From Streptomyces albospinus (GTDB lineage Bacteria; Actinomycetota; Actinomycetes; Streptomycetales; Streptomycetaceae): 56,235 bases of DNA. The notes below the pieces were generated by a model that was not told the origin of the DNA, ran no database searches, and worked only from the letters and a program-made list of their open reading frames with translations. Below, piece by piece: positions 35,315 through 44,421 of the stretch. The position numbers and the translations under genes are program-made. The stretch is taken from the NCBI RefSeq assembly GCF_014648695.1, contig NZ_BMRP01000044.1, positions 1 through 56,235 on the forward strand, given 5' to 3'. The stretch's first letter is position 1; every line of letters starts with the position of its first letter.

Positions 35315-36209
35315 GAGCACCAGAATACCTGTGGTGGCGCAACTGCCCCGCCTGCCTACCAACGATGTCCTGCACGCGCTGCGTACCGCGTTCACCGAGC
35401 TTGCCGCAGGGACGGCGGTGCAGCCGCCCCAGACTGTCATGCCGCTGCCAGACGGCGGCGACGTCATCGCCTATCGGGCGGTGATCGGTGGCGCCCACGG
35501 CGTGAAGGTCTCGCCGTACTTTCCCCAGACCAACCGATCCGCTGTCGTCGCCGCCTGGACCCTGGTGGTGAGCACCTGCACCGGGCGACCGATGCTGCTG
35601 TGTGACGCCCACACGCTCACGGCGGAGCGCACCGCCGCCCCCAGTGCCCTCGCCGTCGACCGGCCAGGCCCGATGCCGCCGCGCTCGCCGTCGTCGGCTC
35701 CGGCACCCAGGCCCGTGCGCACCTGCGATACGCCCGCGCCGTGCGGGACTTCACCTCGGTGCGCATGTACGGCCCCACGCTGGCCCAGGCGGACGCCCCC
35801 GAAGGCGTGGTCGTGGGCCGGAGTGCCGAGGAGGCCGTGGCCGGCGCGGACGTCGTGCTGTTATGCACCTCGGCGGCCGAGCCCGTCATCGACGCAGCCG
35901 CGCTCGCACCGGGCACGGTCGTGACGTCCATCAGCGCCAACGCACCGCGCGCCCACGAGATCGCTCCGGAAGCCCTTGCCGACCTGGGGGTCTACGGCGA
36001 CTACCGGCCCACCGTCAGGGCAAGCGGCCGGCGAGATGGTCCTCGCCGCGGAGAAGGGGCCGTGGTCCCCCGAGCACCTGCGCGGCGACCTGCCCGAGCT
36101 CCTCACCGGCGGCTGCCCGCTTGCGTCCGGCGGGCGACCGGTCTTCTTCCGGTCCATTGGCCTGGGCGTCGAGGACCTCGCCATCGCTCGCCTGCTTGAA
36201 CGCCCCTGA
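35313..36209 (+). pseudogene. Ornithine cyclodeaminase/mu-crystallin family gene, frameshifted twice
   Basis: The parts are in order but in three frames. From ATG 35313: RLPTNDVLHALRTAF, PLPDGGDVIAYRAVIGGAHG, GVKVSPYFPQTNRSAV and CDAHTLTAERTAA. Next LAVVGSGTQARAHLRYARAV (the NAD-binding GSGTQA), split by a shift near 35645-35740, then TSVRMYGPTLAQAD and VVLLCTSAAEPVIDAAALAP. After a second shift near 36010-36030 comes GEMVLAAEKGPWSPEHLRGD, ending at LLERP (36209). The intact family makes proline from ornithine or reduces imines. Two indels argue for a real pseudogene or poor sequence. It is followed in 40 bases by the aminotransferase. Confidence 0.8.
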
Positions 36210-36249
36210 CCCCGCCCACCCTCACCCAGTTCAGCCAGCAGAGGTCACC

Positions 36250-37377
36250 ATGCCCTTCACCCCTTTCGCACTCGAAGAGTGGCAGTCCCGCTACGAGCAG
36301 ACGGTCACCCACGACCTCGCCGACAGCGGCTGCCACCCCGTAGGCCTGGGCGAACTCCTCGGCGACGACCCCGAGGCGATCCAGCGCCTGCTCGCCATCG
36401 CGCTGCACTACCCGCCGGTCGGCGGAAGCGACACCCTGCGCGGCCTGATCGCAGCCTGGCACTCCGCTGCACCCGACAACGTCCTGGTCACCGTGGGCGC
36501 CGCCGAGGCGAACGCCATCACCGTCGCCAGCCTCGTCAGCCCGGGAGACCACGTGGTCGTCATGGAGCCCGGCTACCGCCAGGTCCGCGGCTGCGCGCTC
36601 AACGCCGGCGCCGATGTCGACGCCTTCCCCCTCGACCCCGACCACCACTGGCGCCCCGACCTCGATGCCCTGGAGCGCATGGTGCGGCCGGACACCAAGC
36701 TCATCGCCATCACCAACCCCAACAACCCGGTCGGCACCATCCTCACCGAGACCGAGATGGACTCGATCACCGCCGCCGCCGACCGGGTCGGCGCCTGGAT
36801 CCTCGCCGACGAGGTCTACCGCGGTACCGAACGCCTCACCGACCGGATCACCCCCAGCTTCTGGGGCCGCTACGACAAGACCGTGTGCGTCGGCAGCCTG
36901 TCCAAAGCCTTCGGCCTGCCCGGCCTGCGTCTGGGCTGGCTCGTCGCACCGCCCACACTCATGGACTCGGCATGGCGGCGCCACGAGTACGCCACCATCT
37001 CCACCAGCAAGCTCTCCATGCACCTCGCCGAAACCGCACTCGCCCCAGCCACCCGCGATCGTCTGCTCACCCGCAACCGCACGCTGATCCGCGATGGCTA
37101 CACCCGCCTCCAGCAGTGGATCGACGCCAGCGACGGACTCCTGTCCATTGTCCCGCCGGATGCAACTGCTCTCGGCTTCGTCCAGTACCACCTCAACCAT
37201 GCGAGCCTCGACGTGGCCAACGCGCTGCGCGCACGCGGCAACGTTCTGGTCAGCGCGGGCGCTCACTTCGGCGTCGAGAACCATCTTCGGATCACACACG
37301 GTCTGAAGCCCGATCACCTTGACGCCGCACTCGACAGCATCCACCGCGTCCTCACGGAACTCACCAGGGGCACCTGA
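36250..37377 (+). CDS. Class I/II PLP-dependent aminotransferase
   Basis: This 375-residue fold type I enzyme shows LHYPPVGGSDTLRGLIAAW, the cofactor contacts in VTVGAAEANAITVAS, ITNPNNPVGTILTETEMD, WILADEVYRGTERL, and the Schiff-base lysine in VGSLSKAFGLPGLRLGWL. The C-terminal HFGVENHLRITHG holds the carboxylate-binding Arg. It would exchange amino groups between an amino acid and a keto acid. The ATG at 36250 has GAGG upstream. Downstream of the cyclodeaminase-like gene and under an XRE-cupin regulator, it suggests an amino acid or amine catabolic unit, now partly broken. Confidence 0.85.
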   Translation: MPFTPFALEEWQSRYEQTVTHDLADSGCHPVGLGELLGDDPEAIQRLLAIALHYPPVGGSDTLRGLIAAWHSAAPDNVLVTVGAAEANAITVASLVSPGDHVVVMEPGYRQVRGCALNAGADVDAFPLDPDHHWRPDLDALERMVRPDTKLIAITNPNNPVGTILTETEMDSITAAADRVGAWILADEVYRGTERLTDRITPSFWGRYDKTVCVGSLSKAFGLPGLRLGWLVAPPTLMDSAWRRHEYATISTSKLSMHLAETALAPATRDRLLTRNRTLIRDGYTRLQQWIDASDGLLSIVPPDATALGFVQYHLNHASLDVANALRARGNVLVSAGAHFGVENHLRITHGLKPDHLDAALDSIHRVLTELTRGT

Positions 37378-37661
37378 TCACTATCGAGCCTGACCGAGGC
37401 TCGCTCTCCAAAGAGCAAGGCAGTCAAGAGCGCCAAACATCGTTGTGTACGTGAGGATGCGGGAAGATCACCGCATCATGCCGGCGAATTGCGCCATACA
37501 TCGCAAATATGCCGCGCGGTAGTCCTGCCAACGCCCGGCACTCAAGGGCTTCTCTCGCAACGCAGCCGACGCGGGGCACGCCGCACAGGACCCATGCGCG
37601 GCGCTCCGCCGGATCCAAACTGTTTTCTCCCGTTGAATACACCTGTTGCGCAAGGATTCTG

Positions 37662-38042
37662 ATGAACAGTAACAATCGGCCGCCACAGGACAGCTGTGGC
37701 GTCTCTGGTACCAGCGGACGGGTGTTACACCCTGCCCTTGGTATCAACGACCGAGCCGCGCTCGAATTGTTCAGCGGTGAGGACCTGCTGGGCGTCTCTG
37801 TCGACCACGCATTCAGCGGCAGGTTGCTGGGCGCGCGGCGAGGTCGCCACGAGGGTGCCGTGTGGGCAGTGGCCTGGGGCAGGCTGACCGCTGACGATTC
37901 CACACCTGCGGTGGCGTTCGAGCGCCATTGGCTGCGCCGCCGCAGTCTTCCAGTGCATGCCATACAGGTGGGCGCGCTGCAGACGGCCCAAGTCGTTGGG
38001 GCTGTGCGGGTTTCGGTGATCCCGCTACATCGCGTGCCGTGA
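37662..38042 (+). CDS. Hypothetical protein, 126 residues
   Basis: The frame from ATG 37662 (AAGGA upstream) reads MNSNNRPPQDSCG, then GRVLHPALGINDRAALELFS, LLGVSVDHAFSGRLLGA, AVWAVAWGRLTADD and AVAFERHWLRRRSLPVHA. Codon use is only moderately biased. It looks like a soluble Streptomyces-specific protein of unknown function; I cannot name a domain. Confidence 0.5.
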   Translation: MNSNNRPPQDSCGVSGTSGRVLHPALGINDRAALELFSGEDLLGVSVDHAFSGRLLGARRGRHEGAVWAVAWGRLTADDSTPAVAFERHWLRRRSLPVHAIQVGALQTAQVVGAVRVSVIPLHRVP

Positions 38043-38260
38043 GGGGTGTGCCGGGCACGCACACGGAGTTCGACGATGCCGGTGAAGGCCACAGCGCTGC
38101 CATGCGAGGGCCTCGGATGGCCGGGGCGTTCGCGGCGTCGGGACCCGTTCCCGAGCCGGACTTCGGTGCATCTCCATGCCATGGAAACCATTCCTGGAAC
38201 GATTTGCGTCATCTGGTAGCAAATCTCCCTAACGATTTCGACCACCACGGAAGTGATCTC

Positions 38261-38677
38261 ATGCGTCATCAACCCGATCTCCCTCAGCCGAACCCGCAGC
38301 CGGAAGACGTCGCCAAAGCCGCGCGGACTCGTCGTATGGGGCAGAGGGCCTACAGCAGCCGCGAGGCTTTCGCAGTGGTGGCACTGGTCTTCGGGGGATA
38401 TCTCCTGCCTGTGGCCGGCTATCTGATCGGTGGGCTGATTTGGGTGCTCACCCCGGGCTGGCGGACCCGAGTGAAGGTGGCCGGGCTGCTGGTATGGCCG
38501 TTGTGCACGCTAGCTCTGATCGCTACGAGTGCCGTCACATACTGGCTCGTCCTTCCGTTGGGTGACCCCTACTCCTCCATCGCCACCTCGCTATTTCTCC
38601 TCGTGCCAAGCAGTTGGTTCCTGGTGTTGCTTACGGCTGCCTGGATGCTCCTGGTCAGCAGGGGGCGCTGCCAGTGA
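38261..38677 (+). CDS. Small integral membrane protein coupled to the GH84 gene
   Basis: This 138-residue protein has a polar, proline-rich start (MRHQPDLPQPNPQPEDVAKA) and three or four hydrophobic segments (AVVALVFGGYLLPVAGYLIG, VKVAGLLVWPLCTLALIATS, FLLVPSSWFLVLLTAAWMLL). GGAAG lies upstream of the ATG. Its stop overlaps the GTG of the following GH84 gene (GTGA), so both are translated from one mRNA. No family is recognised; a membrane partner for the lipoprotein enzyme is possible. Confidence 0.7.
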   Translation: MRHQPDLPQPNPQPEDVAKAARTRRMGQRAYSSREAFAVVALVFGGYLLPVAGYLIGGLIWVLTPGWRTRVKVAGLLVWPLCTLALIATSAVTYWLVLPLGDPYSSIATSLFLLVPSSWFLVLLTAAWMLLVSRGRCQ

Positions 38678-40686
38678 CGGGGAACCGGATCAGTCGGGTT
38701 CTGGCTGCGACGCTGGCCATGAGTGCGTTCATGCTCTCCGGATGCTCCTCACCCCCAGGGCAGGGCGCGGCCACACGATCGCAGTCCGGCTCCTCCGCGC
38801 CGAGGATCGCAGCCGCCAGCCAGAATGGCCCCGGACTGCCACATATCAGCCCGACGCCGCGGGCAATACGACGCACCGGACCAGATCTCAACATCCCGTC
38901 GACCGTCGAGGTACTGCGCGACCACGGCACGGACGATCAGTCGATAGAGACGGTGGTCCAGGCCCTCCGCTCCGCCGGCGCGAGCGAGGTACACACTTCC
39001 ACCGCAGGCGCTGCGGTCGCCGGGCGGCCGACGGCACTGACGGTTGTGATCGGCCGCAGCGACAGCCCTGCCGTTGCTTCCCTGCTCAAACGCAGCGCGG
39101 CGTTCGGCCCCGGAGAGCTTCCTGCCGAGGGGTACGCGATCACCACCGATTCGGTGAACGGGCGAGGCGATGTGCTGCTGGCCGGCAAGGACTCTGACGG
39201 TGTCTACTACGCCGCTCAGACCTTCGCTCAGATTGCCAGCCGGTCACGGGTCGCCGGTGTGTCAATCGTGGACTTCCCCGCCATGTCACGGCGCGGCGTA
39301 GTCGAGGGGTTCTACGGCAGACCATGGACGCACGAAGACCGACTGGACCAACTGACCTTCTACGGGCGGATGAAGTTCAACACGTACTTGTACGCTCCCA
39401 AGGACGATCCTTTCGAGCGCGACCGGTGGCGTGACCGCTATCCGCCTGAGCAAGCCCGGCGACTGTCCGTTCTCGCCCACGCGGCAAGCCGTCGCCATGT
39501 GCGGTTCACCTACGTACTCTCCCCGGGCAAATCCATCTGCTACAACTCGGCGCGTGACCGACGTACCGTCCTGGACAAGCTCGGTTCACTGTACGAACTG
39601 GGCATCCGCAACTTCGCGATCGCCTTTGACGACATCCACCCGCTGCCGGTGTGGAATTGTGCGGCGGACTTCGCCAGGTGGGGGGCGGTGACCCAGCAGG
39701 CCATGGCCACTGCCCAGTCCGACCTACTCAACCGCATCCAACACGAATTCGTCGACCGCCATCGTGGGTTGAGGTCGCTGGTAATGGTTCCCACCCAGTA
39801 CAGCGACCTGTCGGCGACCCTGTACAAGAAATCCCTGCGTCGTAGCTTGGACCAGCGGATCACGATGATGTGGACCGGCACCGACGTCCTACCGACCAGC
39901 ATCACCGCAGATCAGGCACGACAAGCCGTCGAGCTGTGGAATCGCGACGTCCTGCTCTGGGACAACTACCCAGTCAACGACTCCGACCAGGCAGCCGGGC
40001 GCCTGCTACTCGCTCCCTACGCCAACCGCTCCCGGGCGCTCGGGAACTACCTCTCAGGAGTGGTCCTCAATCCCATGAATCAGGCATCGGCCAGTAAAGC
40101 AGCCGAATTCACCGGTGCCGACTACGCGTGGAATCCACAAGCCTACGACCCTGCCGTCAGCGCCCAAGCAGCCGCAGACCACCTCTCCGACGGCGACGCG
40201 GACACCGCCGAAGCCCTGCGAGTCTTCTTCGACACCCAGCACCTGGCACCCAGCTGGAAGGGCGCACCCTGGCAACCCCAAGCACCCGCCCTCGCCGCCC
40301 GCCTGAAAGAGTTCGACAGGTTGTGGACCTCAGGCCACAAAGATCGAGCTGTCGCCCGTCTACGTGCGTACGCCGCAGTAATGGTCAACGCACCCCAGCG
40401 GATCACCGCCCACGTCCCGGACAGAGCCTTGATCACAGAGGCTGAACCCTGGCTCGACGCGATGGCCCTCTGGGCACACGCCCTTACCACTACCTGCGAC
40501 AGCCTCACGGCACGGCTGAACGGAGACGCCCCGAGAGCCGACGAGCTACAGACCCGCTCCCGAGCCTTGGCGAAGCAGGCGTCAGTCATCCGAACCATTC
40601 CCGGGGCAACCCGGCCGCAGGGCACGGTAAAGGTCGCGGACGGAGTACTCGACACATTCCTGGAGAAGGCCGCGTCCCTTCGCTGA
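38674..40686 (+). CDS. GH84 beta-N-acetylglucosaminidase lipoprotein
   Basis: This 670-residue exported enzyme starts RISRVLAATLAMSAFM with the lipobox LSGC, so it should be lipid-anchored outside. After an N-terminal GH84 'b' domain (TALTVVIGRSDSPAVASLLK, GVYYAAQTFAQIASRS) comes the catalytic barrel: SRRGVVEGFYGRPWTHEDRL, KFNTYLYAPKDDPF, and the adjacent catalytic aspartates in FAIAFDDIHP (Asp319, Asp320), then VLLWDNYPVND. The C-terminal region is helical. GH84 enzymes cleave terminal beta-GlcNAc through substrate-assisted catalysis; targets could be host or environmental glycans or cell-wall fragments. The GTG at 38674 is fixed by the four-base overlap with the previous gene. Confidence 0.92.
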   Translation: MTGNRISRVLAATLAMSAFMLSGCSSPPGQGAATRSQSGSSAPRIAAASQNGPGLPHISPTPRAIRRTGPDLNIPSTVEVLRDHGTDDQSIETVVQALRSAGASEVHTSTAGAAVAGRPTALTVVIGRSDSPAVASLLKRSAAFGPGELPAEGYAITTDSVNGRGDVLLAGKDSDGVYYAAQTFAQIASRSRVAGVSIVDFPAMSRRGVVEGFYGRPWTHEDRLDQLTFYGRMKFNTYLYAPKDDPFERDRWRDRYPPEQARRLSVLAHAASRRHVRFTYVLSPGKSICYNSARDRRTVLDKLGSLYELGIRNFAIAFDDIHPLPVWNCAADFARWGAVTQQAMATAQSDLLNRIQHEFVDRHRGLRSLVMVPTQYSDLSATLYKKSLRRSLDQRITMMWTGTDVLPTSITADQARQAVELWNRDVLLWDNYPVNDSDQAAGRLLLAPYANRSRALGNYLSGVVLNPMNQASASKAAEFTGADYAWNPQAYDPAVSAQAAADHLSDGDADTAEALRVFFDTQHLAPSWKGAPWQPQAPALAARLKEFDRLWTSGHKDRAVARLRAYAAVMVNAPQRITAHVPDRALITEAEPWLDAMALWAHALTTTCDSLTARLNGDAPRADELQTRSRALAKQASVIRTIPGATRPQGTVKVADGVLDTFLEKAASLR

Positions 40687-41011
40687 CGGCTTTCCAGATC
40701 CCCTCCGATCCGTGAGGCGACCTGAACGGCCCATTTCGCGAAGGACAAGACCATCGCCATCCGACCTGCCTGACGCCTGACAGAGCTGTGGTGGTGAGGC
40801 CGCCCCAACTGTGGCTGCATCACGGTCCCCCGCCCTTACGCATCAGCTGGGTGGGCATCGGCCAGCCGATGGCAGTGCTACGCAGCACACTTCAAGCAGA
40901 GTTCGACGAGGTCCTGTGGCGCCGTCGGCGGGGGCAGGTATTCGGGGCCCACGCCGTCGTATCCGCCGCAGAAGCAACGGACGGACGTCGCTGACCTGCG
41001 GGAACATGGGG
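40687..41011. other. Gap after the GH84 gene
   Basis: No gene with start, bias and family support is visible. Plus-strand frames here are short shadows. The region borders the resolvase relic and may be part of an old insertion. Confidence 0.4.
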
Positions 41012-41640
41012 TCAGTGCGCAGGTTGTCCAGGTTGTGGCAACGCGGGCCCGTCCGTCGTGTCAGGGAGCGCGTCGCGTCCACCCTTGAGCCCGGGAACGT
41101 AGTTGTAGATCGTATTCCGGCTGACGTCGAGGAGCCTGGCGATCGAGACGACCGTGTTCTCCGGCTGGGTGAGCAGGTCTCGGGCGTGCCGGATCTGCTG
41201 CTCGGTCCTGGCGGGTGGTCGGCTGGGGCGGGCGCCGCGGGCGCGGGTGGCGTCGAGTCCTTCGTGGGTGCCCTGGACGGTGAGTTCGCGGATGAACTCT
41301 GCCAGGGCGGCGACGACGTGAAAGAAGTGCCGGCCACTGGGGGTGGCGGTCTCCAGGTTCTCGTGCAGCGAGGTGAAGTCGATACCGCGCTTGGGCAAGC
41401 CGGCCACGATCGCGATGAGGTCCTGGATGGAGCGGCCGAGCCGGTCCAGGGAGGGGACGACGAGGGTGTCGCCTTCGCGGGCGTAGTCGAGTGCCTTCCA
41501 GGGTTCCCCGTGTTCGACGTTCTTGCCGGACTTCTTGTCGGTGAAGATCCGGAGGCAGCCGACCTGGGTGGGGGCGTGGTTGCCCCGGGCCCGCAGTGCC
41601 GGTTGTCCGCAGGGGCCGTCGGCCGTGCTCGTCGAGTTGC
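41012..41640 (-). pseudogene. Serine recombinase (resolvase/invertase), N-terminus missing
   Basis: One continuous minus-strand frame reads TQVGCLRIFTDKKSGKN, EGDTLVVPSLDRLGRSIQDL and IAIVAGLPKRGIDFTSLHEN. It continues HFFHVVAALAEFIRELTVQG and a C-terminal helix-turn-helix, VVSIARLLDVSRNTIYNYVP. That is a Pin-type recombinase from the middle of its catalytic domain to the end. The first 20 or so residues with the nucleophile Ser and its start codon are absent; the sequence before it belongs to other relics. It is inactive unless an unusual start is used. Confidence 0.8.
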
Positions 41641-41719
41641 GCGAGCTCGCGTTCGTAGGCTGGGTCGATCTCGCCGGGGAAGTTCACCGCCGAGCCGCGG
41701 GCCGGGTTAAAAACAAGGT

Positions 41720-41962
41720 CAGCGGTTTGTGCAGGGGTTCCCGAAGGTGGGCCGAGGGCTCCGGTGACGTTGATGGTGTTGCCGCACCAGTTCTCCGGTT
41801 TGCTACCGGCGACTAGGTCACGGTGCCGCTGCTGACGCCCGGGTCGTTGTCGGCCGTGCCGTGGGTGTCCGCGCCGCTGTGCGCGGAGGTGATGCCGGTC
41901 ATGGCCATGACCGCGGAACGCGCCGCCAGTATGAGGGCTGCGGCCGGGTTGATGGTCTTCAT
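41720..41962 (-). pseudogene. Decayed chaplin-like secreted protein
   Basis: From ATG 41962 the frame gives a signal peptide (MKTINPAAALILAARSAVMA, cleavage near TSAHS) and the mature start GADTHGTADNDPGVSSGTVT, then a stop at 41814. After a shift the next frame reads GSKPENWCGNTINVTGALGP. Chaplins are short secreted amyloid-forming surfactants of aerial hyphae, with an SPGVxSGNxxQVP start and a CGNTVNVxGxLNP core. The order and spacing match, although the VPVHVPVNV segment is lost. Broken by the stop and the shift; chaplin identity is inferred from these landmarks. Confidence 0.6.
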
Positions 41963-42296
41963 TCCTCTTGCTCGCCTTCCGCGTTCCGCTGGTACGGCCG
42001 GTGAGAGCGCTGAAGAGGGCGCCCGCACTGGGCGCCCCCTTCCGTTCTACCGAGGCCGGCATCGGCGGTCAGATGACTCCGGGTTCTGCCGACACTGCCG
42101 CCCCCGTGGATTCGAGGGCGGGCAGCTCCAGCTGTACGACACAGTGGTTTGCCGCGGCCGAGCCGAACGCGGGGAGGGCTACCGGGTCGGTGAGCCGGAC
42201 CATGACAGTGTCGCGTTCTTCCCTTCCAGCGCATTCCGTGAAGTGCTGACATCTCATGGCCACCGCGCCACCCTCTGCAGTTCTGCACGCTCGCCG

Positions 42297-42671
42297 TCAG
42301 AAGGCGTACGGCCCGAATCGCCCCCAGGCCACGACCGCCGCCATGGCCAGCAGGAGTGCGTTCACCGCGACGTTTCGGCCTTCACCGCGCCTGGCATGCA
42401 CGGCGCCGGCGCCGATCATGAGAAGTCCGAGTCCGGTGGCCGCGGCGGGCACCAGGCCGACGGCCGTATCGACCGCGGCAGGCAGGACGGCACCCAGGGC
42501 GCCGAGGATCTCCAGCAGGCCGATCGCCTTGATCGCGCCGGGTGAGTAGTCCGCTGCCCAGGCGCCGGAGGTCGCGACGACCTTCTCTTTGGGCTGGAGC
42601 AGCTTGGCTGCACCGGCGGCGAGGAACAGGACGGCGAGGAGTCCGGTGAGGATCCAGAGGAAGGTGTTCAT
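42297..42671 (-). CDS. DoxX-family membrane protein
   Basis: This 124-residue protein has four transmembrane helices: LWILTGLLAVLFLAAGAAKL, AIKAIGLLEILGALGAVLPA, LVPAAATGLGLLMIGAGAVH and VAVNALLLAMAAVVAWGRFG. The helix-1 pattern FLAAGAAKLLQP and the LLEILGALG repeat are typical of DoxX-like proteins. The ATG at 42671 is used. It is divergent from a MarR gene, with two palindromic sites between, and so is probably repressed by it. Role in the cell is not settled; some relatives are linked to thiol or quinone stress. Confidence 0.85.
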   Translation of the reverse strand: MNTFLWILTGLLAVLFLAAGAAKLLQPKEKVVATSGAWAADYSPGAIKAIGLLEILGALGAVLPAAVDTAVGLVPAAATGLGLLMIGAGAVHARRGEGRNVAVNALLLAMAAVVAWGRFGPYAF

Positions 42672-42708
42672 GGAATTCCGATCATGAGGGTTCCGAGACA
42701 GCGACATA

Positions 42709-42720
42709 TTGAAGCTTCAA
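42709..42720. promoter_or_regulatory. MarR operator 1
   Basis: TTGAAGCTTCAA is a perfect 12-bp palindrome 37 bases upstream of the DoxX start. It shares the core TTGAAGC(T/G)TCAA with the second site. Confidence 0.65.
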
Positions 42721-42736
42721 CTAAAATAGGCTGCGT

Positions 42737-42754
42737 CACTTGAAGCGTCAAGTG
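42737..42754. promoter_or_regulatory. MarR operator 2
   Basis: CACTTGAAGCGTCAAGTG has perfect 7-base arms CACTTGA/TCAAGTG around AGCG, 19 bases before the MarR start. The shared core with the other site suggests that one dimeric repressor binds both and controls both divergent genes. Confidence 0.7.
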
Positions 42755-42773
42755 ATCGGTTAAGGTCATGGGC

Positions 42774-43259
42774 ATGAACAAGGACGAGCCGCGCTGGCTG
42801 AGCGCATCCGAGCTCGACGCCTGGAAGGCGTTCAGCGCGATGCTCATCAAGCTGCCCGCTGCCCTGGACGCCCAGCTTCGCAACGACGCCGGCCTGAACC
42901 AGTTCGAGTACCTCGTGCTGGCCGCCCTCTCCGACGCGCCGGAGCGCACGCTGCGGATGAGTGAGCTCGCCGTCCTCGCCAACGGCTCGCTCTCCCGCTT
43001 GTCGCACGTGGTCAAGCGACTGGAGGGGCACGGCTACGTACGCCGGGAGCCCTGCCCCGACGACGGCCGCTACACCAACGCCCTCCTCACCGAGCAGGGC
43101 TACCGGAAGCTGGCCGACAGCGCGCCCGGCCACGTCCAGCACGTACGGTCACTCGTCATGGACCCCCTGGAACCCGAGCAGATCGACCAACTGCGCCTGA
43201 TCTCGCTGCGGATCCTCCATGTGATGGACCCCGACCTTGCCTGGCCTGACTGCCACTGA
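42774..43259 (+). CDS. MarR-family transcriptional regulator
   Basis: This is a 161-residue winged-helix regulator. LDAWKAFSAMLIKLPAALDA starts the dimer helix; GLNQFEYLVLAALSDAPERT and LRMSELAVLANGSLSRLSHV form the helix-turn-helix. VKRLEGHGYVRREPCPDDGR is the wing with the typical D-x-R. It probably represses the divergent DoxX gene and itself until a ligand or oxidant releases it. The start at 42774 is preferred because AAGG lies eight bases before it; the ATG at 42768 has too short a gap. Confidence 0.9.
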   Translation: MNKDEPRWLSASELDAWKAFSAMLIKLPAALDAQLRNDAGLNQFEYLVLAALSDAPERTLRMSELAVLANGSLSRLSHVVKRLEGHGYVRREPCPDDGRYTNALLTEQGYRKLADSAPGHVQHVRSLVMDPLEPEQIDQLRLISLRILHVMDPDLAWPDCH

Positions 43260-43435
43260 CCTGCGAGCGAGCAGCGCCGGGCCCGGCTGGCGGGATATCC
43301 GGCATCACACCTCGGCATCGCCCTGACCGGTCGTCACGCCGCCGTGTCAACATCGTCGGGACCCTCCCCACGGCAGTCGCTCCAGGACGGCGGGCACTAT
43401 GAACGCGCAAGCACAAGAGCCTCCGAGCCCGGGGC

Positions 43436-44421
43436 CTGAGTAACCACGGCTTCGACTCGTTCTACCCCAAGTACAGGTGCGGGTGGCCCCGCACCTTCAC
43501 CCTCCCGGAACGACGGGAGGTCAAGAAGATCGCCACATCCAAGCAGGCCGAGCACGGCCTGCCGTTTTCGACCTGGAGCCTGGCCAACCTGGCCGATTTC
43601 CTGGTCTCCGAGGGGGGCGGCGACATCGGCCACGAGGGCCTGCGCATCCTGCTCCGCGAGGAGGGCGTGTCGTTTTCAACGCGTGAAGACCTGGAAGACC
43701 TCACGCGACCCCGACTACGCCGCCAAGAAGGCCCGGATCGTGCACCTCTACGCGATCGCCGATGGCGAGGTCATACCCGAGGACGGCGAGCCCGAAGTCG
43801 TGTTTGGCATGGACGAGTTCGGGCCGCTCAACCTCCAGCACCACCCGGGCCGACAACGGGCCGAGCGCGGCGGCAGGCACCAGGACCCCGATCGCGAGCC
43901 CCGGCCCCGCCGGCGGGCGACCTACACGCGCCCGCACGGGGTCAGGCACCTGTTCGCCGCCTGCGACCTGACCGAGGACCAGCTCTGCGGACACATCAAG
44001 AAAGCCAAGAACTGGTCAATGTTCCTGGAGTTCTGCCGCTACCTGCGCTCACTGCACCCGATGGACGTGCGCATCGCGATTGTCTGCGACAACCCACTCA
44101 CCCCACCTGACCACGAAGCGGTGCCAGCGGGTCGCGAAGTGGGCAGCGGCGAACAACGCAGAGATCGCCTACACCCCGACCAACAGCTCCTGTCTCCACC
44201 GGATCGAGGCCCAGTTCACCGCTGTGCGCTACTTCGCCCTCGACGGCACCGACCACGCAAGCCACAAAAAGCAGGGGAGCGTGATCCGCCGCTACATATC
44301 CTGGCGAAACAAGCACGCCGCCGACGAACGTCTCCGCGCGGTCGTGGACAGGGCGAACGTTGCCCGATGCGGCACTAGCGTCGAGAATGCCGCTGCCGTA
44401 CTGCGTGGACCGCTGCCATGA
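43436..44421 (+). pseudogene. IS630-family transposase, several frameshifts
   Basis: The parts are spread over three frames: FDSFYPKYRCGWPRTFTLPE, FSTWSLANLADFLVSEGG, LRILLREEGVSF, then VKTWKTSRDPDYAAKKARIV and EVVFGMDEFGPLNLQHHPG (first catalytic Asp). Next RHLFAACDLTEDQLCGHIK, IAIVCDNPL (second Asp), and in the last frame AEIAYTPTNSSCLHRIEAQF (Glu) and SVIRRYISWRNKHAADERLR. At least two indels, near 43675 and 44095-44105, make it inactive. The 3' end sequence recurs at 45072-45104. Confidence 0.85.
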
